Below, in pieces: positions 27,321 to 36,124 of a DNA stretch of 64,000 nt. Below the pieces are notes generated by a model. It was not told where the DNA came from. It saw nothing but the letters and a program-made list of their open reading frames with translations, and did no database searches. Source of the DNA: Clostridia bacterium (GTDB lineage Bacteria; Bacillota; Clostridia; Oscillospirales; SIG627); assembly GCA_017440805.1 (NCBI GenBank), contig JAFSGN010000008.1:32232-96231 (forward strand), in the 5' to 3' direction. Made by a program: the position numbers and the translations under genes. The stretch's first letter is position 1. Each line of letters starts with the position of its first letter.

Positions 27321-28073
27321 TTAATTATCTCCTTTTACGGTTATTTCTCCCACAGTTTTGTTCATATCGTCATTAACCGTCTTACTGCCGATTTCAAGGG
27401 AAGTACGGAAAGTTTCCACCGATTTTCTCGCGTTTTCAAGGTGGCTCAACATATTGTTGCAGACATTCTGGATGTCCTCACGGCTGTTGTCAAAACTCTT
27501 TTTCACCCGTTCGCATACATCACGGCGGTTTGCAAAAATCTCATCTGATGCCTTTTTTGCCTCCGAAAGAATATTTTCCGCCTTGTTTTTTGCCTCGGAA
27601 ACTATCTCTCTTGCCGTCTTTTCGGCACGCATGATTATTGTGCCCAACTCGTGATGAACAATATCCATTTCCTTGTATGTACTCATACTTTTTTCAAGTT
27701 GGTCTTTTTCCGAACGGAGAACGGTTATTTCCTGTAAAAGTTCCTCATACATTTTTTTATAGTCGCTGTCATCTGTATTTACAGGAACATTTTTTGCTTC
27801 TTCCAGGCTCAACTCAAGTTCCGAAACCTTATCGGAAAGGGATGCTATCTCACTGTCTTTTTCGGATATAGCCTTATCTTTCTGCGAAAGTGACTCTTGA
27901 AGTTCCGATATTTTTTTGTCATTTTCGCACAGTGTTTCCCGCAGTTCTTTAATTTCTGTTTCCTTTTCGGACACAATGCGATTGGTATCTTCGGAAAGTT
28001 TTTCGATACTTTTGATTACATCCTGTTTGTTGAACCCGCCCAGTGCGGTCCGGAAAAACGCTTTATTACTCAT
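27321..28073 (-). CDS. DivIVA-like coiled-coil cell division protein
   Basis: The 250-residue protein starts with a short DivIVA-type membrane-binding segment, ALGGFNKQDVIKSIEKL (about 11-27). A long heptad-rich coiled coil follows from about 28 to 200, with IIMRAEKTAREIVSEAKNKA near the C-terminal part resembling the DivIVA tail. Such proteins mark curved membrane at poles and septa. It begins the operon with the HIT gene and has its own sigma-A promoter. The family is clear, but the exact paralogue (DivIVA, GpsB or SepF-associated) is not. Confidence 0.75.
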   Translation of the reverse strand: MSNKAFFRTALGGFNKQDVIKSIEKLSEDTNRIVSEKETEIKELRETLCENDKKISELQESLSQKDKAISEKDSEIASLSDKVSELELSLEEAKNVPVNTDDSDYKKMYEELLQEITVLRSEKDQLEKSMSTYKEMDIVHHELGTIIMRAEKTAREIVSEAKNKAENILSEAKKASDEIFANRRDVCERVKKSFDNSREDIQNVCNNMLSHLENARKSVETFRTSLEIGSKTVNDDMNKTVGEITVKGDN

Positions 28074-28112
28074 TTTATTACTCCGTAATATGTTTTAGTT
28101 GCTTTTCAATAC

Positions 28113-28141
28113 ATTATAACATATAACATTTTATTTTTCAA
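28113..28141 (-). promoter_or_regulatory. Sigma-A promoter of the DivIVA-HIT-comEC run
   Basis: On the minus strand, TTGAAA (28141-28136) and TATAAT (28118-28113) have a 17-nt spacer and lead into the DivIVA-like gene about 40 nt on. Confidence 0.7.
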
Positions 28142-28186
28142 TATATTTAATACAAATATTTTTTATACCAAAGGGGGAGATATTAG

Positions 28187-29461
28187 TTGCTTCAAAGAAT
28201 TTCCGACATTATATGGGGGCCTTTTACGCCTTTTGTTTTTGCCGTGACGGGACTTTATTTTATCATCAGACTTAAATTTTTTTCATGGCATAATACTGTC
28301 TACATATTCAGAAACACTCTTGGTGCATTATTCAATAAAAAAACGGCAGGAGGGCTTTCCTCCTTTTCCGCAATGGCAACCGCACTGGGCGGTACTATCG
28401 GTGTGGGGAACACAGTCGGTGTTGCCTCTGCTGTCATAAGCGGCGGATTGGGTGCAGTTTTCTGGATGATTGTCGCCGCCTTCTTCGGAATGGCAATTAA
28501 ATACGCCGAAATTTACCTTGCGGTCAAATACAAAAATTCAAACAGCGGAGGTGCGGTATACTACATAGAAAAAGGTCTGAACTGTCCGTCTCTCGCACTT
28601 ATTTTTGCCGCCGTCTGCGTATTAACCTCTTTCGGTATGGGGAATATGGCACAGTCCGATGCCGCATCCCAATATATCAGCCGTACCTTTCACCTATCCC
28701 CTTTCCTGTGCGGAATAATCTTTGCTCTTATTACTTTTTATATGATAAAAGGCGGTATCCGACGAATAGCATCCGTCTCTGCGATAATGGTTCCTGTTAT
28801 GGCAATTTTATATGTTCTTGCGGGCATAATTATAATAGTTATTAACTACAGAAACATTCCTTCCGCTTTTTGTGAAATTTTTCGGTGTGCTTTTGATTTT
28901 TCCGGTGTAAGAGGCGGATTTATCGGATTTTTCCTGTCAGATGCCATACGGTACGGGTTTTCAAGAGGTCTGTTTTCCAACGAGGCGGGAATGGGTTCTG
29001 CACCTACCGCCCACTGTGCATCTGCCGAAACAAATCCGAAAAAGCAGGCAGTATGGGGCGTTTTTGAAGTGTTTTGCGACACTGTGGCAGTTTGCGGTAT
29101 AACAGCCCTTGCCATCGCAGTATCAGGAAAAAAAGCAGAAACAAACCCCTCTGCTCTGATATATAATATATTCACCGATATATTTGGTTTTTCGGGCGGT
29201 GCTTTTCTGAGCATCTCTATCGCCTTTTTTGCACTTGCCAGTATTTTTTGCTGGTATATCTACGGCAACGAAGCACTTAAATACATTACAAAAAACAAGT
29301 TTGTTCAATCTGTGTATGCTGTTTTATTCTGTTATGCGGTATTTCTCGGCGCTGTTGCGGGAACCGACACTGTGTGGAATATATCCGATATTCTCAACGG
29401 AATTATGGCATTTATAAATATTTTCGTTCTTGTAATGCTCCGTTGTCAAGTGAAAATGTAA
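28187..29461 (+). CDS. AGCS family sodium/alanine symporter
   Basis: The 424-residue protein has about eleven hydrophobic segments and the AGCS signature around TIGVGNTVGVASAV and FWMIVAAFFGMAIKYAEI. It would import alanine or glycine with sodium. It is slightly shorter than the usual 450-490 residues. The start is TTG 28187, with GGGGGAG 8 nt upstream. It is a single plus-strand gene between two minus-strand blocks. Confidence 0.9.
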   Translation: MLQRISDIIWGPFTPFVFAVTGLYFIIRLKFFSWHNTVYIFRNTLGALFNKKTAGGLSSFSAMATALGGTIGVGNTVGVASAVISGGLGAVFWMIVAAFFGMAIKYAEIYLAVKYKNSNSGGAVYYIEKGLNCPSLALIFAAVCVLTSFGMGNMAQSDAASQYISRTFHLSPFLCGIIFALITFYMIKGGIRRIASVSAIMVPVMAILYVLAGIIIIVINYRNIPSAFCEIFRCAFDFSGVRGGFIGFFLSDAIRYGFSRGLFSNEAGMGSAPTAHCASAETNPKKQAVWGVFEVFCDTVAVCGITALAIAVSGKKAETNPSALIYNIFTDIFGFSGGAFLSISIAFFALASIFCWYIYGNEALKYITKNKFVQSVYAVLFCYAVFLGAVAGTDTVWNISDILNGIMAFINIFVLVMLRCQVKM

Positions 29462-29513
29462 ATTAACTGCAGCATATCAGAAAGCACATACATTTCAAAT
29501 ATATAAACCGTTT

Positions 29514-29933
29514 TTATATGTGCAGTTTATTTTCATTACATACAGGACATACAATACCAGGGCAAACCCAATCATTTATGTTAATAATCGGACTGTACAA
29601 ACTGCAAACCCTGTATCCCAGAAAATGATTTTGGGAGCAGCGGGCATAAACCCGGCAAATCCTCCGTTTGAAAAAAATCATTTTATATGCCTGCAACACA
29701 GTGTCGCAAACAAATGCTTTTTCTTTGATATCTTTTTCTACCAGTCCGTTTCCCCTTTTCTGTGCATATTTTTTGTGGAACGCAGAAATAAGTTCCATAT
29801 CTGTTTTTTTGTCAAGCCTCTTTATATTTCTCACTACCCGTTTTATGTAATCCTGATTTTTAAGAGCGTCAAATTCCCTTTCAGCCGTTTCCAAGAGCGT
29901 TTCGATTTCTCTTATTTCATCTGAAGAAAGCAA
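29514..29933 (-). CDS. Hypothetical protein with Cys-rich C-terminus
   Basis: I do not recognise this protein. The best start is TTG 29933, with GGGAGG 8 nt upstream (139 residues). The N-terminal half is charged and helical; the C-terminal half is rich in Cys and aromatic residues and ends with CPGIVCPVCNE, which could bind zinc. It lies directly behind the terminator of the 6S-like RNA. A plus-strand frame overlaps it but has no comparable ribosome binding site. It may be a real lineage-specific gene or a decayed one. Confidence 0.45.
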   Translation of the reverse strand: MLSSDEIREIETLLETAEREFDALKNQDYIKRVVRNIKRLDKKTDMELISAFHKKYAQKRGNGLVEKDIKEKAFVCDTVLQAYKMIFFKRRICRVYARCSQNHFLGYRVCSLYSPIININDWVCPGIVCPVCNENKLHI

Positions 29934-29961
29934 ATTAATTTCCTCCCGCAAGTTAATATAT

Positions 29962-29998
29962 AAAAAGATGCATAACCCCTATCTCAGAGTTATGCATC
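29962..29998 (-). terminator. Terminator of the 6S-like RNA
   Basis: On the minus strand the stem GATGCATAAC/GTTATGCATC (10 bp, 12-nt loop) is followed by CTTTTTATATA. It separates the RNA from the downstream hypothetical gene. Confidence 0.85.
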
Positions 29999-30163
29999 GA
30001 AAAACGCACGCTCCGACAATAAGGTTACCACACTCTTATACAACTTGCATATTTTTCAAAACAAGCAGCCGGATGTACGCTTTTACCGTTAACATGCCTG
30101 TTTTAACTAAAAATATGCAAAAACACAAGAGTAATTCTCATCCATTATAATTAAGAGTGTGGT
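29962..30163 (-). ncRNA. ssrS: 6S-like regulatory RNA
   Basis: A perfect sigma-A promoter (30170-30198) would start a transcript at A30163. Its first 12 nt (30163-30152) pair perfectly with 30038-30027, closing a long rod. After an asymmetric bubble (31 nt on the 5' side, 6 nt on the 3' side) a perfect 12-bp stem (30120-30109 with 30056-30045) and a 10-bp stem (30104-30095 with 30067-30058) lead to the apical loop. A strong terminator follows (29998-29962). The closing stem at +1, the central bubble and the length of about 200 nt fit 6S RNA, which binds sigma-A holoenzyme. I recognise the shape rather than the sequence, so another structured RNA is possible. Confidence 0.6.
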
Positions 30164-30169
30164 ATAGAC

Positions 30170-30198
30170 ATTATAAAGGGTTTTTTATTTTTTGTCAA
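30170..30198 (-). promoter_or_regulatory. Perfect consensus sigma-A promoter of the 6S-like RNA
   Basis: On the minus strand, TTGACA (30198-30193) and TATAAT (30175-30170) match both consensus boxes exactly, with a 17-nt spacer. The expected start A30163 is the first base of the closing stem. Confidence 0.88.
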
Positions 30199-30210
30199 GT
30201 TATTTTACTC

Positions 30211-30241
30211 ATAAAAAATGCACTCTCCTCAGAGAGTGCAT
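30211..30241 (-). terminator. Terminator of the lon-engB run
   Basis: On the minus strand the 10-bp stem ATGCACTCTC/GAGAGTGCAT with a 4-nt loop is followed by TTTTTTAT. It lies about 90 nt after the engB stop and just before the 6S-like promoter. Confidence 0.85.
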
Positions 30242-30328
30242 CGGAATACAAATCCGTCATACTGCGTCATTCACGGAAACAGAAAGTTTATCCGCCTGAT
30301 AATACAATCGGGCAATACATTTGCACTG

Positions 30329-30919
30329 TTACTGTCCAAGTATGTTATTTATATATGACCATATCTCGTTTCTGCCGTAACCCGTCAGTGCGGAAAAAGG
30401 TATTACCTCCACATCGTCAGGTACACATTGGTGGGATTTAATCTTTTCAAGATTCTGAAGTGCTGCGGTTTTGGAAAGTTTGTCGTACTTTGTGCAGACT
30501 ATAAAGAAAGGCGTTTTGGTTTCATAAAGCCAGTCCAGCATCTGTGCATCGTCTTTTGTAATGCCTACCTTCAAGTCAATGAGTTGTATCACACAAACCA
30601 GTTGTTTATTGTCGGTAAGATATCCGTTTGTAAGTGACGACCACTTTTTTATGTCCTCCGGAGAACGCTTCGCATATCCGTAACCCGGCAGGTCAACAAG
30701 ATATATCGACGAGTCAATATTGTAATAGTTAACGGTGATGGTCTTTCCCGGCTCACCGCTGACTCTGGCAAAAGATTTGCGGTTAATCAGACTGTTTATA
30801 AGCGAGGATTTTCCCACATTTGAACGGCCTGAAAGAGCAAATTGAGGTTTTGCGTCATGAATCAACTGGCTTTCAAGACCTGCTGTCATATCGAGTTTTA
30901 CATTGTTTAAATTAAACAT
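30329..30919 (-). CDS. engB: Ribosome biogenesis GTPase EngB (YsxC/YihA)
   Basis: EngB assists 50S subunit assembly. The 196-residue protein has G1 GRSNVGKSS (31-39), G3 DLPGYGYA and G4 TKYDK, with the family-specific PGKT segment in switch I. It follows lon by 10 bp, the usual pairing in Firmicutes. Confidence 0.95.
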   Translation of the reverse strand: MFNLNNVKLDMTAGLESQLIHDAKPQFALSGRSNVGKSSLINSLINRKSFARVSGEPGKTITVNYYNIDSSIYLVDLPGYGYAKRSPEDIKKWSSLTNGYLTDNKQLVCVIQLIDLKVGITKDDAQMLDWLYETKTPFFIVCTKYDKLSKTAALQNLEKIKSHQCVPDDVEVIPFSALTGYGRNEIWSYINNILGQ

Positions 30920-30929
30920 ACCCTGTCCT

Positions 30930-33359
30930 TTATTTCTGAAGAGTTACCGTCTGCGGCTCTATAGTGCAGGCTGTCACATTTTCAATACCACCGTCTTCAC
31001 CGGGCAAAAGCGCATTTTCAATAACGGTATCTATATGTCGCGCGGGAATAAACTGCACATTTTCCTTTACCCTGGAATCAACCTCTTCCAAATCGTCAAG
31101 ATTATCATAAGGTATGATAACTGTTTTAATTCCGTTTGCGTAAGCCGCCATTGTCTTTTCACGGAGTCCGCCGATAGGAAGCACATTACCGCGAAGTGAA
31201 ATTTCGCCGGTCATTGCCACATCGTTTCTGACCGGTCTGCCCGTAAGTTCGCTGACCAGTGCACACACCATGGTAACACCTGCAGATGGTCCGTCTTTGG
31301 GAACGGCTCCCTCGGGAAAGTGTATATGTATATCCCGGTTTTTATAAAATTCTTTTTCGGTTATTCCCAGTTCATCGCATTTTGAACGGATATAACTTAC
31401 CGCAAGTTTTGCCGATTCCTTCATTACATCGCCGAGAGAACCTGTAAGTTCAATTTTTCCGCTTCCCGGCATAGTCATAACCTCTGCCTTGAGAAGTTCT
31501 CCCCCCAACGCTGTCCAGGCAAGTCCGTTTACAACACCCACAAGCGGGAAAGAAGACATATTTTCTTTTTTATACTTATGGCGTTCCAGTATTTCGCTTA
31601 CTTTTCCGCCCTTGAGAACATATGTTTTTTCGCCTGTTTCTATAAGATGCTTTGCAACACGGCGGCACACACGGGCAATCTCCCGTTCAAGATTTCTTAC
31701 TCCCGCTTCTTTGGTATAATGCTCTATTATCTCAATTACGGCATCGTCGGTTATTTTAAGATTCCGCTTTGTGAGCCCGTGGCGTTTTAACTGTTTGGGA
31801 ATAAGATGGTTTTTTGAAATAGATATTTTTTCCTGCATGGTATATGACGGAATGTGTATTACTTCCATTCTGTCAAGAAGAGGACGGGGAATTGTATCAA
31901 TTTCGTTTGCAGTAGCAATAAACATACAATCCGAAAGGTCAACGGGAAGTTCTACAAAATGGTCACGGAAAGAGTGGTTCTGCTCAGAATCAAGAACCTC
32001 AAGAAGTGCGGAAGACGGGTCTCCGTGAGCATCTCTTGTCAGTTTGTCTATTTCGTCAAGCATAACAAGAGGGTTCATACTGCCCGCATTTACTATGGAA
32101 TTTATAATTCTGCCCGGCATTGCGCCGATATAGGTCTTTCTGTGGCCTCTTATATCCGCCTCATCTCTTACACCGCCAAGAGAAACACGGGTGTAATTAC
32201 GCTTGAGGGCTTTTGCAACAGACATTCCTATGGAGGTTTTACCCACGCCGGGAGGGCCTACAAGACATATAATCTGACCTTTAAGGTCAGGAGAAAATTG
32301 CTTTACCGCAAGAAATTCCGTAATTCTCTTTTTAACTTTCTCGAGTCCGTCATGGTCGCTGTCAAGTATCTTTTGTGCGACTTTTATATCAAGACGGTCT
32401 TTTGTCTTTTTTCCCCAGGGGATTTCGGTGCAGGTTTCGATATAGTTGCGGATAACCGTCGCCTCGGGAGAGCCAAAAGGCATTTTTGAAAGTCTTGAAA
32501 GTTCTTTTTCCAGTTTTGCACGGACTTGTTCGGGGGGATTTGCCTTTTTTATCATCCGTGATAACTCGGAAATATCGTCATCATCACCCTCCGCGTCTTC
32601 ACCTGCAGAGGAAGAATGAGAAAGTTCCTCGTGAATTACCTTCAACTGCTCCCGGAGATAATATTCACGCTGATGGCGGTCAATATTCTTTTTGGTTTTT
32701 TTGGATATTTTGTTTTCAAGGGACAGAATTTCCAGTTCTCTTTCCATAAGATTGCAAAGCAACTCAAGTCTTCTCAGAGGATGGAATTCCGCCAGTATCT
32801 GCTGTTTTAAGGGATACTTGGAAATAACATTCGCCGCTATAAAGTCGGCAAGTGCTCCCGGGTCGGTAATAGTCTGTACCCCCACAACAATTTCATTTGC
32901 AAGTTTCGGGATATATCTTATGTATTCCGTAAATACGGAAATCGCCCGTGAAGTCAATGCCTCACCCTTGATTCCCCCTTTATCTGAAAGCACAATACTT
33001 TTCTGGTACAACTGTGCCGTTATATATCCGTCATTTTGGCTGTATTCAATTGCTTCTCCCCTGCTGATGCCCTCTACAAGCACACGGACAGTACCTGTAC
33101 CAGGAAGTTTGAGGGTTTGTTTCAGTTTTACTATAACCCCCACTTTATACAGGTTCTGTATATCATTTTCTTCTTTTGATGCATCTATATGGGATACTAT
33201 AAACATTCTGCCGTTATAGTCGGATGATGCCGAAAGTGCCTTTGCCGCAACAGTGTTTGATACCTCAAAACTTGAGGAAAACATAGGGAAAAGCACAAAC
33301 CCCTTGAGTGCTACAACAGGAAGTTCGATTTTATCAAGTTTTTCAATATATCGTGACAT
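30930..33359 (-). CDS. lon: ATP-dependent Lon protease
   Basis: Lon degrades damaged and regulatory proteins. The 809-residue protein has the N-terminal LAN domain, a coiled linker, the AAA+ module ([11 protein letters not shown]alker A, VMLDEIDK Walker B) and the protease domain with the catalytic Ser in DGPSAGVTM and the Lys about 40 residues later. It is full length and begins 3 bp after the cysS stop. Confidence 0.96.
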   Translation of the reverse strand: MSRYIEKLDKIELPVVALKGFVLFPMFSSSFEVSNTVAAKALSASSDYNGRMFIVSHIDASKEENDIQNLYKVGVIVKLKQTLKLPGTGTVRVLVEGISRGEAIEYSQNDGYITAQLYQKSIVLSDKGGIKGEALTSRAISVFTEYIRYIPKLANEIVVGVQTITDPGALADFIAANVISKYPLKQQILAEFHPLRRLELLCNLMERELEILSLENKISKKTKKNIDRHQREYYLREQLKVIHEELSHSSSAGEDAEGDDDDISELSRMIKKANPPEQVRAKLEKELSRLSKMPFGSPEATVIRNYIETCTEIPWGKKTKDRLDIKVAQKILDSDHDGLEKVKKRITEFLAVKQFSPDLKGQIICLVGPPGVGKTSIGMSVAKALKRNYTRVSLGGVRDEADIRGHRKTYIGAMPGRIINSIVNAGSMNPLVMLDEIDKLTRDAHGDPSSALLEVLDSEQNHSFRDHFVELPVDLSDCMFIATANEIDTIPRPLLDRMEVIHIPSYTMQEKISISKNHLIPKQLKRHGLTKRNLKITDDAVIEIIEHYTKEAGVRNLEREIARVCRRVAKHLIETGEKTYVLKGGKVSEILERHKYKKENMSSFPLVGVVNGLAWTALGGELLKAEVMTMPGSGKIELTGSLGDVMKESAKLAVSYIRSKCDELGITEKEFYKNRDIHIHFPEGAVPKDGPSAGVTMVCALVSELTGRPVRNDVAMTGEISLRGNVLPIGGLREKTMAAYANGIKTVIIPYDNLDDLEEVDSRVKENVQFIPARHIDTVIENALLPGEDGGIENVTACTIEPQTVTLQK

Positions 33360-33362
33360 TAA

Positions 33363-34775
33363 TTATTTCCTTTTCCATTTAACTCCCTGGGGAGTATCTT
33401 CCAGAATTATACCTTTCTCGGAAAGTTCATTTCTTATAGAGTCGGCAAGAGCATAATTTTTCTCTTTTTTTGCCATGGTACGCTGTTCAATCAATGCTTC
33501 TATTTCCTCTGCAGAAATACCGCTTTGGTCTTCGGTTTTCAAAAATCCCATAAGACCTGCTATACGATTGTAAAAATCGTTGATATAAGAGGTGGTTTCA
33601 AGACTTTTCGGGCTTGAAAGGAAAATATTTATTTCCTTTACTGCATCAAACAGAACTGCTATACCGTTGGCGGTATTAAAATCGTTATCCATTTCTTCGC
33701 AGAATTTATTTTCCAGTGCCTCCAGTTTTTTAACAAACTCTTTTTCACTGCTGTCCGCACTGCCCTCTTTTGCAACAGTCATCATATACTTTATATTTGC
33801 CTGGCAGTTATAAAGCCGTTCAAGAGAATTCTTTGCGGTTTCCAGAACCTCTATTGAAAATGTTACGGGACTTCTGTAATGTGCAGAAAGAATGAAAAAT
33901 CTTATGGCATCATATCCGAATTTCTCGCCTGCATCACGGACTGTAAAGAAATTTCCTGCCGATTTGGACATCTTTTTGACTTCATTCTTCTCGTCGCATA
34001 CATTTATATATCCGTTGTGTATCCAGAATCTTGAGAACGGAACACCGAACGCCGCCTCTGACTGAGCGATTTCGTTTTCATGGTGAGGGAATGTAAGGTC
34101 CTGACCGCCGCAGTGAATATCTATTGTTTTGCCCAGGTATTTATTTACCATTGCAGAACATTCGATGTGCCAACCCGGTCTGCCCTTGCCCCAGGGTGTT
34201 TCCCAGTAAGGCTCACCCGGTTTATATGCTTTCCACAGAGCAAAATCCAGCGGGTCTTCTTTTATTTCTCCCACACTTATTCTTGCACCCGAGTCAAGTT
34301 CGTCAACAGAAATACCCGAAAGTTTTCCGTATTGTGCAAATTTTCTTGTGGAAAAATATACATCGCCCTCACGCACATAAGCAAACCCTTTTTCAATAAG
34401 CGTAGATATTATATCTATTATTTCATCAATATTTTCGGTTGCTCTGGGATGTACGGTAGCAGGCTGAACGCCCAGTGCCTGAGCATCTTTAAAATATTCG
34501 CCGATATACTTTTCGGCAATATCCGCCACGGTGGTATTTTCTTCCTGTGCCCGCTTTATCATTTTGTCGTCAATATCGGTAAAGTTCTGCACAAACACAA
34601 CCTTATTTCCCCGATATTCAAGATACCGTCTTAACAGGTCAAAAAGCACAAAACAACGGGCATTTCCCACATGGAAAAAATTATAAACGGTAGGTCCGCA
34701 GGCGTACATGCGGACAGTATTGTCCTGAGGATTGAGTTCTTCGTATTTATTTGTCAATGAATTATAAAGTTGCAT
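33363..34775 (-). CDS. cysS: Cysteinyl-tRNA synthetase
   Basis: The class I synthetase (470 residues) has the HIGH-type motif HVGN near residue 36, the zinc-site segment GWHIECSAM followed by HHENE, and the KMSKS motif KKMSKSAGN. It charges tRNA-Cys. It follows cysE by 14 bp, so cysteine synthesis and charging genes are paired. No T-box leader was recognised upstream. Confidence 0.96.
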   Translation of the reverse strand: MQLYNSLTNKYEELNPQDNTVRMYACGPTVYNFFHVGNARCFVLFDLLRRYLEYRGNKVVFVQNFTDIDDKMIKRAQEENTTVADIAEKYIGEYFKDAQALGVQPATVHPRATENIDEIIDIISTLIEKGFAYVREGDVYFSTRKFAQYGKLSGISVDELDSGARISVGEIKEDPLDFALWKAYKPGEPYWETPWGKGRPGWHIECSAMVNKYLGKTIDIHCGGQDLTFPHHENEIAQSEAAFGVPFSRFWIHNGYINVCDEKNEVKKMSKSAGNFFTVRDAGEKFGYDAIRFFILSAHYRSPVTFSIEVLETAKNSLERLYNCQANIKYMMTVAKEGSADSSEKEFVKKLEALENKFCEEMDNDFNTANGIAVLFDAVKEINIFLSSPKSLETTSYINDFYNRIAGLMGFLKTEDQSGISAEEIEALIEQRTMAKKEKNYALADSIRNELSEKGIILEDTPQGVKWKRK

Positions 34776-34789
34776 AAAGCACCTCTCAT

Positions 34790-35431
34790 TTAATTGTTTT
34801 CTTTTTTAAGTTGATTTTCAAGCATCTCTATGCGATGGTTGAGTTTACATATCTCCTGTGCTATAGGGTCAGGAATGTGTACCTGGTCCATATCCTGACG
34901 GCAATCCACTCTTGCTCCGTTTCTCTTTACTATACGGGCAGGAGAACCTACGGCAGTGCAATTGGGCGGAACTTCCGAAAGAACAACCGAACCTGCGGCA
35001 ATTTTTGCATTATCACCCACTTTGAAAGGGCCCAGAACCTTTGCACCTGCACCCACCATAACATTGTTTCCCAGGGTGGGATGTCTTTTTCCGTGGTCTT
35101 TTCCCGTACCTCCCAGAGTCACTCCCTGATATATGGTACAGTTATCGCCTATTTCGGCAGTTTCTCCTATCACCACACCGCTTCCGTGGTCGATAAAAAG
35201 ACCTTTCCCGATAGTCGCACCGGGGTGTATTTCAATTCCTGTTTTTGCCCTGGTACGCTGAGATATACAGCGGGCAATAAACTTCATATTGTGTCTGTAA
35301 AACCAATTGGCAATACGGTATTTTCTGACTGCATGAAGCCCGGAATAGAGAAAATATATCTCCAGGGAACTTCTTGCTGCCGGGTCCCGTTCCTTGATGG
35401 ATTGAATATCATATCTGAGATTGTCAAACAT
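34790..35431 (-). CDS. cysE: Serine O-acetyltransferase
   Basis: CysE makes O-acetylserine from serine and acetyl-CoA for cysteine synthesis. The 213-residue protein is the short bacterial form with a helical N-terminus and a left-handed beta-helix of hexapeptide repeats, including IHPGATIGKGLFIDHGSG and VIGETAEIGDN. It lies upstream of cysS. Confidence 0.94.
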   Translation of the reverse strand: MFDNLRYDIQSIKERDPAARSSLEIYFLYSGLHAVRKYRIANWFYRHNMKFIARCISQRTRAKTGIEIHPGATIGKGLFIDHGSGVVIGETAEIGDNCTIYQGVTLGGTGKDHGKRHPTLGNNVMVGAGAKVLGPFKVGDNAKIAAGSVVLSEVPPNCTAVGSPARIVKRNGARVDCRQDMDQVHIPDPIAQEICKLNHRIEMLENQLKKENN

Positions 35432-35516
35432 ATCACTAAATTCCTTCTTACTACATAAAAATACTGTAACCGCAATCAGAAAATTTCTGATGTATTGTTT
35501 CAGCCTGCAGAACTGT

Positions 35517-36110
35517 TTACTTATCGGGATTTATGTACTTCCAGTAAGTCCTGATATAGTCAACTCCCGACCACACGGTAAACAATACCATAAGAAACAT
35601 CCCTGTATAACTGAGAATATAAAGGTTATACTGCGGTAAAAACGGTCTGATTATTACGGGTTCCAGAATAATCGCCATTACGGCAACACACTGAAATGTA
35701 GTTTTTACTTTTCCAAGCCAACTTGCAGCAATTACCACATTATCTGCCCCCGACGCCACAAGTCTTATGGATGTAACGGCAAGTTCACGGAAAATAACAA
35801 CGGCACTTACCCATACAAACGCAGACCTGATATTTGAATATGCGTCTGAAGAACATATAGCCAAAAGCACGCCGAATATCATAAATTTATCTGCTAACGG
35901 GTCAAGAAATTTACCGAAATTGGTAACAAGATTTCTTCCCCTTGCAATTTTTCCGTCAACAAGGTCTGTAAGTGCGGTAATAAGAAACACAACACCTGCA
36001 ATTATTCTGGATACAGTTTCTCCTCCTACGGAAAACAAAATGAAATACATACACAGCGGCACAAGAATTATTCTGAGCAAAGTAAGTCTGTTTGGCAAAT
36101 TCAATTTCAT
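35517..36110 (-). CDS. pgsA: CDP-diacylglycerol-glycerol-3-phosphate 3-phosphatidyltransferase
   Basis: PgsA makes phosphatidylglycerol phosphate at the membrane. The 197-residue protein has several membrane segments and the CDP-alcohol phosphatidyltransferase motif spread over DGKIARGRNLVTNFGKFLD with the following PLAD, giving D-G-x2-A-R-x8-G-x3-D-x3-D. It follows rimO by 14 bp, a conserved order leading to recA. Confidence 0.94.
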   Translation of the reverse strand: MKLNLPNRLTLLRIILVPLCMYFILFSVGGETVSRIIAGVVFLITALTDLVDGKIARGRNLVTNFGKFLDPLADKFMIFGVLLAICSSDAYSNIRSAFVWVSAVVIFRELAVTSIRLVASGADNVVIAASWLGKVKTTFQCVAVMAIILEPVIIRPFLPQYNLYILSYTGMFLMVLFTVWSGVDYIRTYWKYINPDK

Positions 36111-36124
36111 ATTGTATGTCCTCC

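Noticed and set aside
29520..29924. Plus-strand frame opposite the Cys-rich hypothetical protein
   Set aside because: No ribosome binding site or promoter precedes it, while the minus-strand frame has a well-spaced GGGAGG.
35432..35516. T-box or other cysteine riboswitch before cysE-cysS
   Set aside because: The gap upstream of cysE is short, holds only a small palindrome (ATCAGAAA...TTTCTGAT) and lacks a T-box sequence; it fits the 3' end of pgsA instead.
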